Assembly (NCBI GenBank): GCA_018262985.1
Contig: JADFDI010000012.1
Coordinates: 1-64,000 of the forward strand
Direction of reading: 5' to 3'
Length of the DNA: 64,000 nucleotides
From: Spirochaetota bacterium
GTDB lineage: Bacteria; Spirochaetota; Spirochaetia; Treponematales; UBA12059
Within the stretch, counting starts at the first letter, position 1, and the number at the start of each line of letters is the position of its first letter. The notes beneath the pieces were generated by a model that searched no databases, was not told the DNA's origin, and saw only the letters and a list, made by a program, of their open reading frames with translations. Below, piece by piece: positions 51,368-59,303 of this stretch. The translations under genes and the position numbers were made by a program.

Positions 51368-51396
51368 AGCCTACCACCGAAATCCGGGCGCAACAA
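51368..51396 (-). promoter_or_regulatory. Leaderless promoter of the lipid kinase
   Basis: On the minus strand TTGTTG (51391-51396) and TAGGCT (51368-51373) are spaced by 17 nt, with 8 nt to the ATG. Confidence 0.5.
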
Positions 51397-51410
51397 GCGA
51401 GAAGCGCGCC

Positions 51411-51439
51411 TTGCGCCCGCGCCGCTTCGCGCCTACCAT
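51411..51439 (+). promoter_or_regulatory. Promoter of the rubrerythrin-like/PAS-GGDEF operon
   Basis: TTGCGC (51411-51416) and TACCAT (51434-51439) are spaced by 17 nt. ATG 51495 follows a GGGAGG ribosome site, so this transcript has a normal leader. Confidence 0.5.
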
Positions 51440-51494
51440 AGTCCTGAGGACGTTGCACGCGGCCGGAAAGCCGCGACAAGCCGGGAGGAACCCT

Positions 51495-51995
51495 ATGGCA
51501 GACACCACGCTCATCGAGGCGATCAAGTCCGGACTCAAGGGCGAGCTCGACTCCATAACGATCTATTCCGAGGCGGCGATGAAGTCGGACGGCGAGGTCC
51601 GGCGCTTTTTCCTTGATCGCGCGGCCGAGGAAAAGCGCCACCACGACTGGCTGCTCTCCTGGTGGAAAGAGCTCGAGGGCGGCGCGCCGCCCGCGCGCGA
51701 CCTGGCGGCCGAGGCGGCGGCGCAGGGCGCGCGTTCGCCCATCTTCACCGAGGACTTCCTGAAGCGCGTCGGCGAAAGCCAGGCGCTCTCCACCGCGGTG
51801 GCCGCGGCGACCCTGCTCGAGGCGAACGCCATCAAGCACTACGCCGACGCCGCGGAGAAAGCACCGGTCGGGGCGCTCCGCTCCTTCCTCGAGTCGCTCT
51901 CGAAGTGGGAATCGCGCCATTACGAGGAGCTCATCCGCATCCAGGACGAGTCGCGCCGCTACTGGTTCGACGCCCACCATTTCGAGCCGTTCTGA
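51495..51995 (+). CDS. Rubrerythrin-like diiron (ferritin-fold) protein
   Basis: The 166-residue four-helix protein has diiron-type ligand motifs in EEKRHHDWL, EANAIKHY and WESRHYEEL. The rubredoxin-like iron domain of full rubrerythrins is absent. It is probably a peroxide- or oxygen-reducing diiron protein in the cytoplasm. It is separated by 7 bp from a PAS-GGDEF gene, so the two are co-expressed. Confidence 0.82.
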   Translation: MADTTLIEAIKSGLKGELDSITIYSEAAMKSDGEVRRFFLDRAAEEKRHHDWLLSWWKELEGGAPPARDLAAEAAAQGARSPIFTEDFLKRVGESQALSTAVAAATLLEANAIKHYADAAEKAPVGALRSFLESLSKWESRHYEELIRIQDESRRYWFDAHHFEPF

Positions 51996-52002
51996 AACGC
52001 CC

Positions 52003-52902
52003 ATGCCCGACAAGCTGCTCGCGTCGATCGTCGATACGATATCCGAAGGTGTCTACTTCACCGACCGTGACCGGCGAATCACGTTCTGGAACAAGGCGGC
52101 GGAGCGCATCACGGGCTTCAGGGCCAAGGAAGTGACCGGCAGCCGTTGCCGCGACAACATCCTCCGCCACGTCGACGAGCGGGGCACGGAGCTCTGCGTC
52201 CACGGCTGCCCGCTGGCGGCCACCATGTCGGACGGCAAGAGCCGTGAGGCGCAGGTGTGGCTCCACCACCGGGACGGCCACCGCGTACCGGTGGACGTGC
52301 GCGCCGCACCCGTCACCGACTCCTCGGGCGCCATCGTGGGAGCCATCGAGATCTTCGCCGACCGCTCGGACCGCGGCGCGGTCATGGAGGAGCTCGAGCG
52401 GCTCAAGAAGGAAGCCCTGGTCGACCAGCTGACGCGCGTGGGCAATCGCCGCTACGCGGTCATGACCCTCGAGACCCGACTCCACGAGCTGGAGACCCAC
52501 AAGGTGCCCTTCGGCGTCGCCCTGTTCGACGTGGACCACTTCAAGAAGGTGAACGACGTACACGGCCACAACATGGGCGACCGCGTGCTCGCCATGGTAT
52601 CGGCCACCATCGCCGGGGCGCTCCGCAGGCTCGACGCGGTGGCGCGCTGGGGCGGCGAGGAATTCCTCGTGATCGCCCCGAGCGTGGACCTCCCGACCCT
52701 CGAGCGCCTGGCCGAGCGTTGCCGCATCCTCGTGCAGGCGGCTTGGCTCGACCTCGAGGGCGGCGGCAAGCTCGAGGTGACCATGTCGGGCGGGGCGGCC
52801 ATGGCCGAACCCGGCGACGACGCGGCGAAGCTGGTAGGCCGCGCCGACGAGCTCCTCTACAAGGCCAAGGAAGGCGGCCGCAACCGCGTCCTGGCAGGTT
52901 GA
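52003..52902 (+). CDS. PAS-domain diguanylate cyclase
   Basis: The 299-residue soluble protein has a PAS sensor (about 5-120) containing Cys49, Cys65 and Cys69, and a GGDEF domain with an intact GGEEF signature (about 223-227). It should make c-di-GMP in response to a cytosolic, possibly redox, signal. No membrane segment is present. It follows the rubrerythrin-like gene directly. Confidence 0.9.
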   Translation: MPDKLLASIVDTISEGVYFTDRDRRITFWNKAAERITGFRAKEVTGSRCRDNILRHVDERGTELCVHGCPLAATMSDGKSREAQVWLHHRDGHRVPVDVRAAPVTDSSGAIVGAIEIFADRSDRGAVMEELERLKKEALVDQLTRVGNRRYAVMTLETRLHELETHKVPFGVALFDVDHFKKVNDVHGHNMGDRVLAMVSATIAGALRRLDAVARWGGEEFLVIAPSVDLPTLERLAERCRILVQAAWLDLEGGGKLEVTMSGGAAMAEPGDDAAKLVGRADELLYKAKEGGRNRVLAG

Positions 52903-52917
52903 TCTTCCGATCCCTTT

Positions 52918-53006
52918 CACACAAAGACACAAGGCACGAAGCCACGAAGGTAGCGGAACAGATTTTCGCAGCATCCCTCCTTTGTGTCCTTGTGCCTTCG
53001 TGTGTG
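52918..53006. repeat. Dispersed imperfect inverted repeat (CACGAAGG type)
   Basis: A purine-rich arm (52918-52950, containing CACAAGGCACGAAG) is followed by a pyrimidine-rich arm (52979-53006, CCTTTGTGTCCTTGTGCC...) that is largely complementary. It lies between the PAS-GGDEF and superoxide dismutase genes. An AT-rich segment at 53058-53085 that follows probably holds the SOD promoter. Confidence 0.7.
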
Positions 53007-53140
53007 CATTCGTTCCGGTGACGCGAGCGAAGCCGCCGCGTCCTTGCCTGCACGGATTTATATGACTATTTTAATAATGTAAAACATGCACGCGAGCGAA
53101 TTTCCGTACGCCGGTCGCCGCGCGCCAAAAGGAGAACGAG

Positions 53141-53752
53141 ATGCCCTTCACCCTTCCGGATCTTCCGTACCCATACGATGCCCTGGCTCCCGCCATCGAC
53201 GAGGAGACCATGCGGCTCCACCACGGCAAGCACCACCAGGCCTACGTCGACAACCTCAACAAGGCCGTCGCGGGCACCGAGTACGCGGAATGGAAAATCG
53301 AATCCCTGCTCCGCGAGCTCGGGAGCCTGCCGGAATCCATCCGCGCGGCCGTGCGCAACAACGGCGGCGGACACGCCAACCATTCGCTCTTCTGGACCCT
53401 GCTCTCGCCCAGGGGCGGCGGAAAGCCCTCGGGAGTCCTCGGCGCCGCGATCGACCGGGAACTCGGCGGCTTCGACGCGCTCAAGGCCGAGCTCTCGAAG
53501 GCGGCCCTGTCGCGCTTCGGCTCCGGCTGGGCCTGGCTCGTCCTGACGCCCGGCGGCAAGCTGGCGGTGACTTCGACGCCCAACCAGGACAGCCCGATTT
53601 CCGACGGCCACGTTCCCGTCGTCGGCATCGACGTATGGGAGCACGCCTACTACCTTTCGTACCGCAACCGCCGCGCCGAATGGGTGGAGGCCTTCTTCCG
53701 CCTGGTCGACTGGGAGACCGCCGGCCGGATCTACGAAGCCGCCGTCAAGTAA
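53141..53752 (+). CDS. sodA: Superoxide dismutase (Mn/Fe type)
   Basis: The 203-residue enzyme has the four metal ligands His27, His81, Asp164 and His168 (DVWEHAYY). GGHANHSLFW and Gln149 (NQD) favour the manganese or cambialistic type over the iron-specific type. AAAGGAG precedes the ATG. It lacks a signal peptide and acts in the cytoplasm. Confidence 0.95.
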   Translation: MPFTLPDLPYPYDALAPAIDEETMRLHHGKHHQAYVDNLNKAVAGTEYAEWKIESLLRELGSLPESIRAAVRNNGGGHANHSLFWTLLSPRGGGKPSGVLGAAIDRELGGFDALKAELSKAALSRFGSGWAWLVLTPGGKLAVTSTPNQDSPISDGHVPVVGIDVWEHAYYLSYRNRRAEWVEAFFRLVDWETAGRIYEAAVK

Positions 53753-53760
53753 GCGCGGAC

Positions 53761-54573
53761 CTAGAAGCTCTTCCTGATGCCCTCGGCCGAGCCGAAGGCC
53801 TTGAAGAGGTCGCCGGCCAGGAAGCGCGGCGGGTTCCCCTTCTTGCCGGGATAGCTGGCCATATAGAGCGGAGAATTGATGACCTTGCCCGCCTCGTCCT
53901 TCCAGTCCGCGGGGCGGCGCAGGTTCATGCGCTCGACCGTGACGCCGTAGAAGTAGTTGTCGTGCAGGTAGTGGATGGTCCCGTCCTCGTCCACCTGCAC
54001 CACGATGCCCGCGTGCGTCAGCGGATCGTTGCCGAACTTGCCGTCGCCGTTCCGGTCCCAGGTGTCGTCCCAGAAGATGGCGTCGCCCACCCGCGGCTCG
54101 CGGCCCGGCAGCAGCACCTTCCGGTCGCGGAGGCTCTGGTGCAGCCGCGACACGCCGTTGCCCTCGTACTTCGCGAAATCCACCGTGACGTCGACGCCGG
54201 CGCCCCAATAGGCGGCGCTGACCGTGCCGATGCAGTCGAGGGTGAAGGCGCGGCCGCGCACCGTCACCTTCTCTTCGTGCTTGCGTCCCTTCAGCGAGAG
54301 CGCCGACTCGCGGACGGCCTCGCGGAAATCGGCCTCGGCCTTCGGGATCGCGGACGAGGCCGCGGGGGCGCCGTCGGAGAAGTCGGCGGCGCCGGGGACA
54401 TCGGAGAGGGCGGGCGGCTCGTCGCGGACTATGGCGATATGCCAGCCGGCGCACGAGGAGGCGAGGAAGGCCGTCGCGGCCGCGGCCAGGATCGACGCCC
54501 GAGCGCCGCGACGAGGCACGGCGGTCTTCCGGCCGATCGCTTCGGAGGACGGCGTCGCGCTCAAGTATCCCAT
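53761..54573 (-). CDS. CHAP/NlpC-like lipoprotein with EF-hand-like loop
   Basis: The 270-residue protein has a long signal with lipobox LASSC (Cys41). Its papain-like core has Cys114 (DCIGTVSAAYW) and His187 (THAGIV). Between them lies DRNGDGKFGND, which looks like a calcium-binding EF-hand loop. It is probably a cell-wall-associated hydrolase or amidase. GGGGAGG precedes the ATG. It lies 20 bp downstream of a diguanylate cyclase gene. Confidence 0.75.
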   Translation of the reverse strand: MGYLSATPSSEAIGRKTAVPRRGARASILAAAATAFLASSCAGWHIAIVRDEPPALSDVPGAADFSDGAPAASSAIPKAEADFREAVRESALSLKGRKHEEKVTVRGRAFTLDCIGTVSAAYWGAGVDVTVDFAKYEGNGVSRLHQSLRDRKVLLPGREPRVGDAIFWDDTWDRNGDGKFGNDPLTHAGIVVQVDEDGTIHYLHDNYFYGVTVERMNLRRPADWKDEAGKVINSPLYMASYPGKKGNPPRFLAGDLFKAFGSAEGIRKSF

Positions 54574-54593
54574 GGACGGCTCGCCTCCCCGCG

Positions 54594-55724
54594 TCAACCG
54601 CTCGATACGCGGTTGCGGCCGGTCTGCTTCGAAAGGTAGAGGAACGAGTCGGCCCGCTCGAGGAGCGCGCCGAATTCCTCGTCGGGCTTTAGGCCCGTCA
54701 CGCCGATGCTGATGGTCACCTGCCAGGGCACGCGCGAGAACGAGGTGCGCGCGACGGTGTCGCGCAGGCGGTTCGCCACGTGGTTGGCGTCCTCGAGGTT
54801 GGCCCGGGGCAGCAACGCGACGAATTCCTCGCCGCCGTAGCGGGCAAGGGAGTCCGAGTCGCGCAGGCAGGAAAGGCCTATCTCCGCGAGCTGCTTGAGC
54901 ACCTCGTCGCCCACCGCGTGTCCGAGCGAATCGTTCACCTTCTTGAAGTGGTCGATGTCGAACATGAGCACCTGGAGCTGGTCGCCGTAGCGGCGCGCGG
55001 CCGCCACGGTGGAACCGCCCAGCTCGGCCAGGGCGCGACGGTTCAGGAGCCCGGTCAGTCCGTCCCGGATGGAAAGCTCGAGCAGCTCGCTGTTCCTCCG
55101 CTCGAGGGACTCGATCTCGAGCAGGCTCTCGGCGGCGCGGCGGCGGATGGCGTCGGCGGCGGACCAGGCCAGGCCGAGCGCGCCGAAGGCCGCGATTCCC
55201 TGTTCGGGATCGAAGTGCCCGAGGACGAGGGCGCCGGCTCCGGTCGCCGCCAGCAGGATCATGGCGACGGCGAGCAGCTTCGTGTGGTTGCGGAGGGAGA
55301 GCGCCGACAGGAAGGCGCCGATCACCCAGCCCGAGAGCGAATCCAGGTCCGACGCCCCCAGGAGGGCGACGGCCGCCGCCCACGCCGCCGCCAGGAATCC
55401 GAAGGGAACGTCCACCGAGGCGAGGAAGCCGCGACCCCGTCCCGCGCCCTCTTCCGGCGAGGTCCTGGAGAGACGGGTCCTGACCGCGGCGCGGATGATA
55501 CTGAAGACGCCCGCGAGCACGGGCAGCGCGGCGAGCGCGAGGGCCACCGTCCGCGTCCCGTCCTCGAGCGCCTCGGCCGCGTACGCGCGGAGCGCCCCGT
55601 AGAGGATGAGCGAGATCGGCACGCCGTAGACGCCCGTGGGTCGCGGCGCAGTACCCGGCGGGGACAGCGCGGGAGGAGAAGTCTTCGACGAAATGTTTTC
55701 GGCTGTGTTACGCATTGCCGACAT
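54594..55724 (-). CDS. Membrane diguanylate cyclase
   Basis: The 376-residue protein has about six membrane helices (about 35-200) and a C-terminal GGDEF domain with intact GGEEF in ARYGGEEFVALLP. It should synthesise c-di-GMP. The sensor part has no recognised ligand motif. The start is ATG 55724, with GGAGGG at 11 nt; ATG 55715 is an alternative. It is co-transcribed with the CHAP lipoprotein. Confidence 0.88.
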   Translation of the reverse strand: MSAMRNTAENISSKTSPPALSPPGTAPRPTGVYGVPISLILYGALRAYAAEALEDGTRTVALALAALPVLAGVFSIIRAAVRTRLSRTSPEEGAGRGRGFLASVDVPFGFLAAAWAAAVALLGASDLDSLSGWVIGAFLSALSLRNHTKLLAVAMILLAATGAGALVLGHFDPEQGIAAFGALGLAWSAADAIRRRAAESLLEIESLERRNSELLELSIRDGLTGLLNRRALAELGGSTVAAARRYGDQLQVLMFDIDHFKKVNDSLGHAVGDEVLKQLAEIGLSCLRDSDSLARYGGEEFVALLPRANLEDANHVANRLRDTVARTSFSRVPWQVTISIGVTGLKPDEEFGALLERADSFLYLSKQTGRNRVSSG

Positions 55725-55811
55725 GGTAACGCGCCCCTCCGGCCCGTTCAAGCCTGCCGGAGCCCGAAGCGGGCCTTCCGGCCGTTTTCGACGCCTTCGC
55801 GGCGCGCCGTT

Positions 55812-56816
55812 TCACCGCGCCCCCTCGAAACGGTAGACGAAGCGGCCCGTTACCGAGCGGTCGGCCGCGTTGGAGAAGGAAGCCTGCCTGAATCCGTAGA
55901 GGACGGCCTCGTCGATGTCCGGATAGCCGGACGAGCTGACGAGGCGGACCTCCTCGAGCCGCGGGGACCCCGTGGCGGCGCTGGTCAGCCGGAAGCTGAG
56001 CTCGACGGGACGCAGGCCCGGCCGGAGCCGGTAATCGGCTTCCTTGGCGAAGTCGAGACCGGCCGCCTGGAGCATCAACCAGAGCCTGGGACGTTCCGGC
56101 AGGGGCACCTCGCCCCTCGAATACCAGGGATACGGATACTTGAGCGAGTGCGCGTACCACTTCTCGAATTCGCGCTTGAGCTCCTCGGTGGCCTTGGCCC
56201 GCTCGGCCTCGTCGGGGTAGCGGTCCTTGCGCGCCTCGATGCCCCGGTAGATGAACTCGTCGATCGACTCGGGCAGGGGCATGTAGAGCCATACGGGCTC
56301 GTAGAGGCTGCGGCTGATGGTGCCGGAACTGGTCTCGAAGGTGGTTTCGTAGGAATTCCCCATCTCGCTGCCCTTGATGACGGGAGGGGCCGGCGGCGTT
56401 TGGGGAACCGCGGGCGCCGGCGTCGAGGGCGCGGTCGGGGCGGGCGCGGGCGCGGGCTTCGGGACGGCGGCGCCCGGCGCGGGAGACGGCGCCGGTGAAG
56501 GAGAGGGATCGGGCGATACGGAGGCCGCGTCGACGGGCGCCGGAGCGGGCTCGGAAGGCTCCGGCGGCAGCGACTCCACGTCGGGCGCGCGCTCGGTCGA
56601 TTCGGGCGACTCGACGGGGCGCGGTTCCGACTCCACCCCTTCCCGCTGGCCGAGGCGTATCATGACCGGCCCCGAGTACTCGGATACCTCGTCGATCCGG
56701 AGTATGCCGAGCAGGACGAGCAGGATCGCCGCGAGTACGTAGAAGAGCGCCGAGGAGAGCCAGGACAGCGCCAGGCGCTTGCGGTCCTGTTCGCGAAGCC
56801 ATTCCGTCCTCGTCAC
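55812..56816 (-). CDS. tonB: TonB-like energy transducer
   Basis: The 334-residue protein has one N-terminal membrane helix (about 17-42), a long Pro/Ala/Ser/Glu linker (about 60-145) and a C-terminal globular domain. The final part (VELSFRLTSAATGSPRLEEVRLVSSSGYPDIDEAVLYGFRQ, in short strands) resembles TonB C-termini. GTG 56816 overlaps the exbD stop. With ExbD and ExbB it forms a proton-driven module that energises outer-membrane transport. Confidence 0.82.
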   Translation of the reverse strand: MTRTEWLREQDRKRLALSWLSSALFYVLAAILLVLLGILRIDEVSEYSGPVMIRLGQREGVESEPRPVESPESTERAPDVESLPPEPSEPAPAPVDAASVSPDPSPSPAPSPAPGAAVPKPAPAPAPTAPSTPAPAVPQTPPAPPVIKGSEMGNSYETTFETSSGTISRSLYEPVWLYMPLPESIDEFIYRGIEARKDRYPDEAERAKATEELKREFEKWYAHSLKYPYPWYSRGEVPLPERPRLWLMLQAAGLDFAKEADYRLRPGLRPVELSFRLTSAATGSPRLEEVRLVSSSGYPDIDEAVLYGFRQASFSNAADRSVTGRFVYRFEGAR

Positions 56817-57247
56817 GGCGACGAGCCCCCGGAGGTCCCGGCAGCCTCGCGCCGGGCGACGAGGCCCACGGAATCGATGCCGTTCGCGCGCAGGGCGTCC
56901 AGCGCGGCCACCATGAGCGCGTAGCTCGCGCCGGAATCGCCTTCGACCGTGGCGACCGTGTCGTCGCCGTGCGCGCCTTCGAGCGCCTTCGCGACGAGCG
57001 CCTCGAGCCCGCGGACGTCGGTCTGGTCCTGGCCGACCCAGATCTCGCTCTCGGAACGGATGATGACGCGGATCTCCGAGACCGCGGTGGATTCCGCCGT
57101 GGCCGAGCCCGGCAGGTCGACGGGGATGCCGGGCGTCGTCTTGAAGACGCTGGTGATCATGAAGAAGATGACCAGCTGGAAGACCACGTCGATGAGGGGC
57201 GTCAGGTCGACGTTGACGTTGGGCTTGAGCCTGCGCTCGAGGATCAC
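56813..57247 (-). CDS. exbD: ExbD/TolR-family protein
   Basis: The 144-residue protein has one membrane helix with the essential aspartate in VDLTPLIDVVFQLVIFFM, and a periplasmic domain. It starts with GTG overlapping the exbB stop (GTGA) and overlaps tonB at its end in the same way, so all three are translationally coupled. Confidence 0.92.
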   Translation of the reverse strand: MILERRLKPNVNVDLTPLIDVVFQLVIFFMITSVFKTTPGIPVDLPGSATAESTAVSEIRVIIRSESEIWVGQDQTDVRGLEALVAKALEGAHGDDTVATVEGDSGASYALMVAALDALRANGIDSVGLVARREAAGTSGGSSP

Positions 57248-57957
57248 GGCCGTTCCCCTTCCCGCGACGGAGCCTTGCGGAAGCCCGAGGCCCGGTCGAC
57301 GAAGCTGCCGCCGAGCGTTTCGTCGCGGTCCTCGGCGCGGCGCTTCGGGTTGTTGCCGGCGTTCACCATGAGGATGAGGGTGTTCACCTGGTTCTCCATC
57401 TTGACGAGGATCAGGTTCACCTTGGTCACCAGGAAGTTGTAGAAAATGACCGCCGGCACCGCGACGACGATGCCGCCGACGGTGGTCACCAGGGCCTCGG
57501 AGACGCCGAGCGCGAGCACGGCGGGGTCGGTGACGGCGCCGAAGCGCCCGAGGACGCCGAAGGCCTTCATGGTGCCCGTCACGGTGCCGAGGAGTCCGAG
57601 CAGCGGCGCGATATGGGCGATGGTGCCGAGCGCGGACACGCCCTTCTCGAGGCGGGGCACCTCCTGGTTGGCGGCGTCCTTGAGCACCTCCTTCTGGGCC
57701 TGCTCGCTGCGGGAGCGATGCTCGATGCCGACCTTCATGAGGGCCGAGAGCGGCGAGACGTTGGTGTCGCAGATGGCCATGGCCTCGTCGAAGCGGCCCT
57801 TCTCGAGCGCGCTCTTGACGCGGGAGAAGAGCTTCTCCTCGTCGACGTCGATGCGCCGGAAATAGAGCAGGCGCTCGATGATGATGGAGAGTCCGACGAA
57901 GGCGAGCGCCATGATGATCCACAGGACCGGGCCGCCCTTGGCGAAGAATTCGAGCAT
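57244..57957 (-). CDS. exbB: ExbB/TolQ-family proton channel subunit
   Basis: The 237-residue protein has three membrane helices with the family motifs APLLGLLGTVTG and EALVTTVGGIVVAVPAV. GGAGG precedes the ATG. First gene of exbB-exbD-tonB. Confidence 0.93.
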   Translation of the reverse strand: MLEFFAKGGPVLWIIMALAFVGLSIIIERLLYFRRIDVDEEKLFSRVKSALEKGRFDEAMAICDTNVSPLSALMKVGIEHRSRSEQAQKEVLKDAANQEVPRLEKGVSALGTIAHIAPLLGLLGTVTGTMKAFGVLGRFGAVTDPAVLALGVSEALVTTVGGIVVAVPAVIFYNFLVTKVNLILVKMENQVNTLILMVNAGNNPKRRAEDRDETLGGSFVDRASGFRKAPSREGERP

Positions 57958-58136
57958 CGTTCAATCCTCCCGCGCGGTCGCGCCCGTCCGTACCGATCCC
58001 GGAGGCGGAAGCGCGCCGCATCCAACTATAACCCCTCAGCCGCCTCGAGGCTACTTCGCGGGCGCGATAAGGTCCGCGATACGAATCGCGGAAGCCCCCT
58101 CCGCCCGCGGCGCGGCCGGATCCGGCGGCGCGGAAC

Positions 58137-59228
58137 CTAGGGCGAGGGGGAACCGAGCTGGCCGCAGGCCGCCATGATCGAGCGCCCCTTCGTCGCGCGG
58201 CGGCGCACCGGAACGCCTTCCGCCTCGAGCGCGGCGACGAAGGCCTCGACCTCCGCCTCGCTCGGCGCCCGGCCGATCGGCGCGCGCCCCGGGTTGTAGG
58301 GGATGACGTTGACGAGCGCGCGCCCGAGGCGCGCGGCGATGCCGGCCACGCGCGCGGCGTCGCCGGGGCGGTCGTTCAGGCCGGGGATCAGGCAGTAGTT
58401 GACGCCGAGCACGAAGGAGGCTCGCTGCGGGTAGGCCGCCAGGGCCGGGACGAGTGCGTCCAGGGGCTGCTCGCGGTTGATGCGCATGAGGCGGGTCCGC
58501 GTCGGGTCGTCGGGAGCGTTGAGGCTGACGGAAAGGCCGAGCCGCTTCAGGCCGAGAGCGCGGAGCCGCGCGATACCGTCGCCGAGGCCCGAGGTGCAGA
58601 CCGTGATCCGCTCCTGCGAGAAGGCGGGGCCGCGGGAATCGAGCAGCACCCGGAGCGCGGCCTCCAGCGCGTCGAAGTTGTCGAGCGGCTCGCCCATGCC
58701 CATGAAGACCAGCTTGCGCACGTTCCAGCCGAACACCAGGCGGGCGGCCAGGACCTGGCCCACGATCTCGCCCGCGCCCAGGTTCCGGACGAGTCCGCCG
58801 CGGCCGGTCTCGCAGAAGGCGCAGCCCATGCGGCAGCCCACCTGGCTCGAGACGCAGAGCGTGGTCCGCTCCCGGCCGTCCGGGCCCGGGGGCATGGGGA
58901 TGCGGACCATCTCGATCTCGGCGCCGTCGGCCAGGCTGAGCAGGGCCTTCTCGGTGGGACCGAGCTCGCCGTCCTCCGTGACGAGCGCGCGCGGAACGGG
59001 CAGCCGGAGGAAGAAGGCCTCCCGCCAGGCCGCCGCCGCCCTCGGAACGAGGCCCGCCCGCTCGGGCTCGAAGGCGCCGCGCTTCAACGCGTCGACCCAG
59101 ACCTCCGCGGCCAGGCCCTGGGCCCGGAGGCCGCGCGCGCGGAGCTCGGCGCGGAAGGCGGCCAGGTCGAGGCCGAGTACGTCGGAGGGTGCTTGCGCGA
59201 CGGGGGGCGCTGACCGGTCTTCGTTCAC
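58137..59228 (-). CDS. rlmN: RlmN-family 23S rRNA/tRNA adenine-C2 methyltransferase
   Basis: The 363-residue radical SAM enzyme has the cluster motif CRMGCAFC, FMGMGEPLDN and the C-terminal MAACGQL with the methyl-carrying cysteine. It methylates A2503 of 23S rRNA and A37 of some tRNAs. Cfr resistance proteins are related, but length and context favour RlmN. It starts with GTG 59228 and has no ribosome site. Confidence 0.93.
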   Translation of the reverse strand: MNEDRSAPPVAQAPSDVLGLDLAAFRAELRARGLRAQGLAAEVWVDALKRGAFEPERAGLVPRAAAAWREAFFLRLPVPRALVTEDGELGPTEKALLSLADGAEIEMVRIPMPPGPDGRERTTLCVSSQVGCRMGCAFCETGRGGLVRNLGAGEIVGQVLAARLVFGWNVRKLVFMGMGEPLDNFDALEAALRVLLDSRGPAFSQERITVCTSGLGDGIARLRALGLKRLGLSVSLNAPDDPTRTRLMRINREQPLDALVPALAAYPQRASFVLGVNYCLIPGLNDRPGDAARVAGIAARLGRALVNVIPYNPGRAPIGRAPSEAEVEAFVAALEAEGVPVRRRATKGRSIMAACGQLGSPSP

Positions 59229-59234
59229 GGGCGC

Positions 59235-59264
59235 AGTCTAGCAGGCGCGGCCGGCCCGGGGCAA
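59235..59264 (-). promoter_or_regulatory. Leaderless promoter of rlmN
   Basis: On the minus strand TTGCCC (59259-59264) and TAGACT (59235-59240) are spaced by 18 nt; 6 nt lie between the -10 box and the GTG. Confidence 0.6.
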
Positions 59265-59303
59265 CGGAGGGCCGCGCGGCGCGTGGCGCGGAGCTCGGAA
59301 TCC

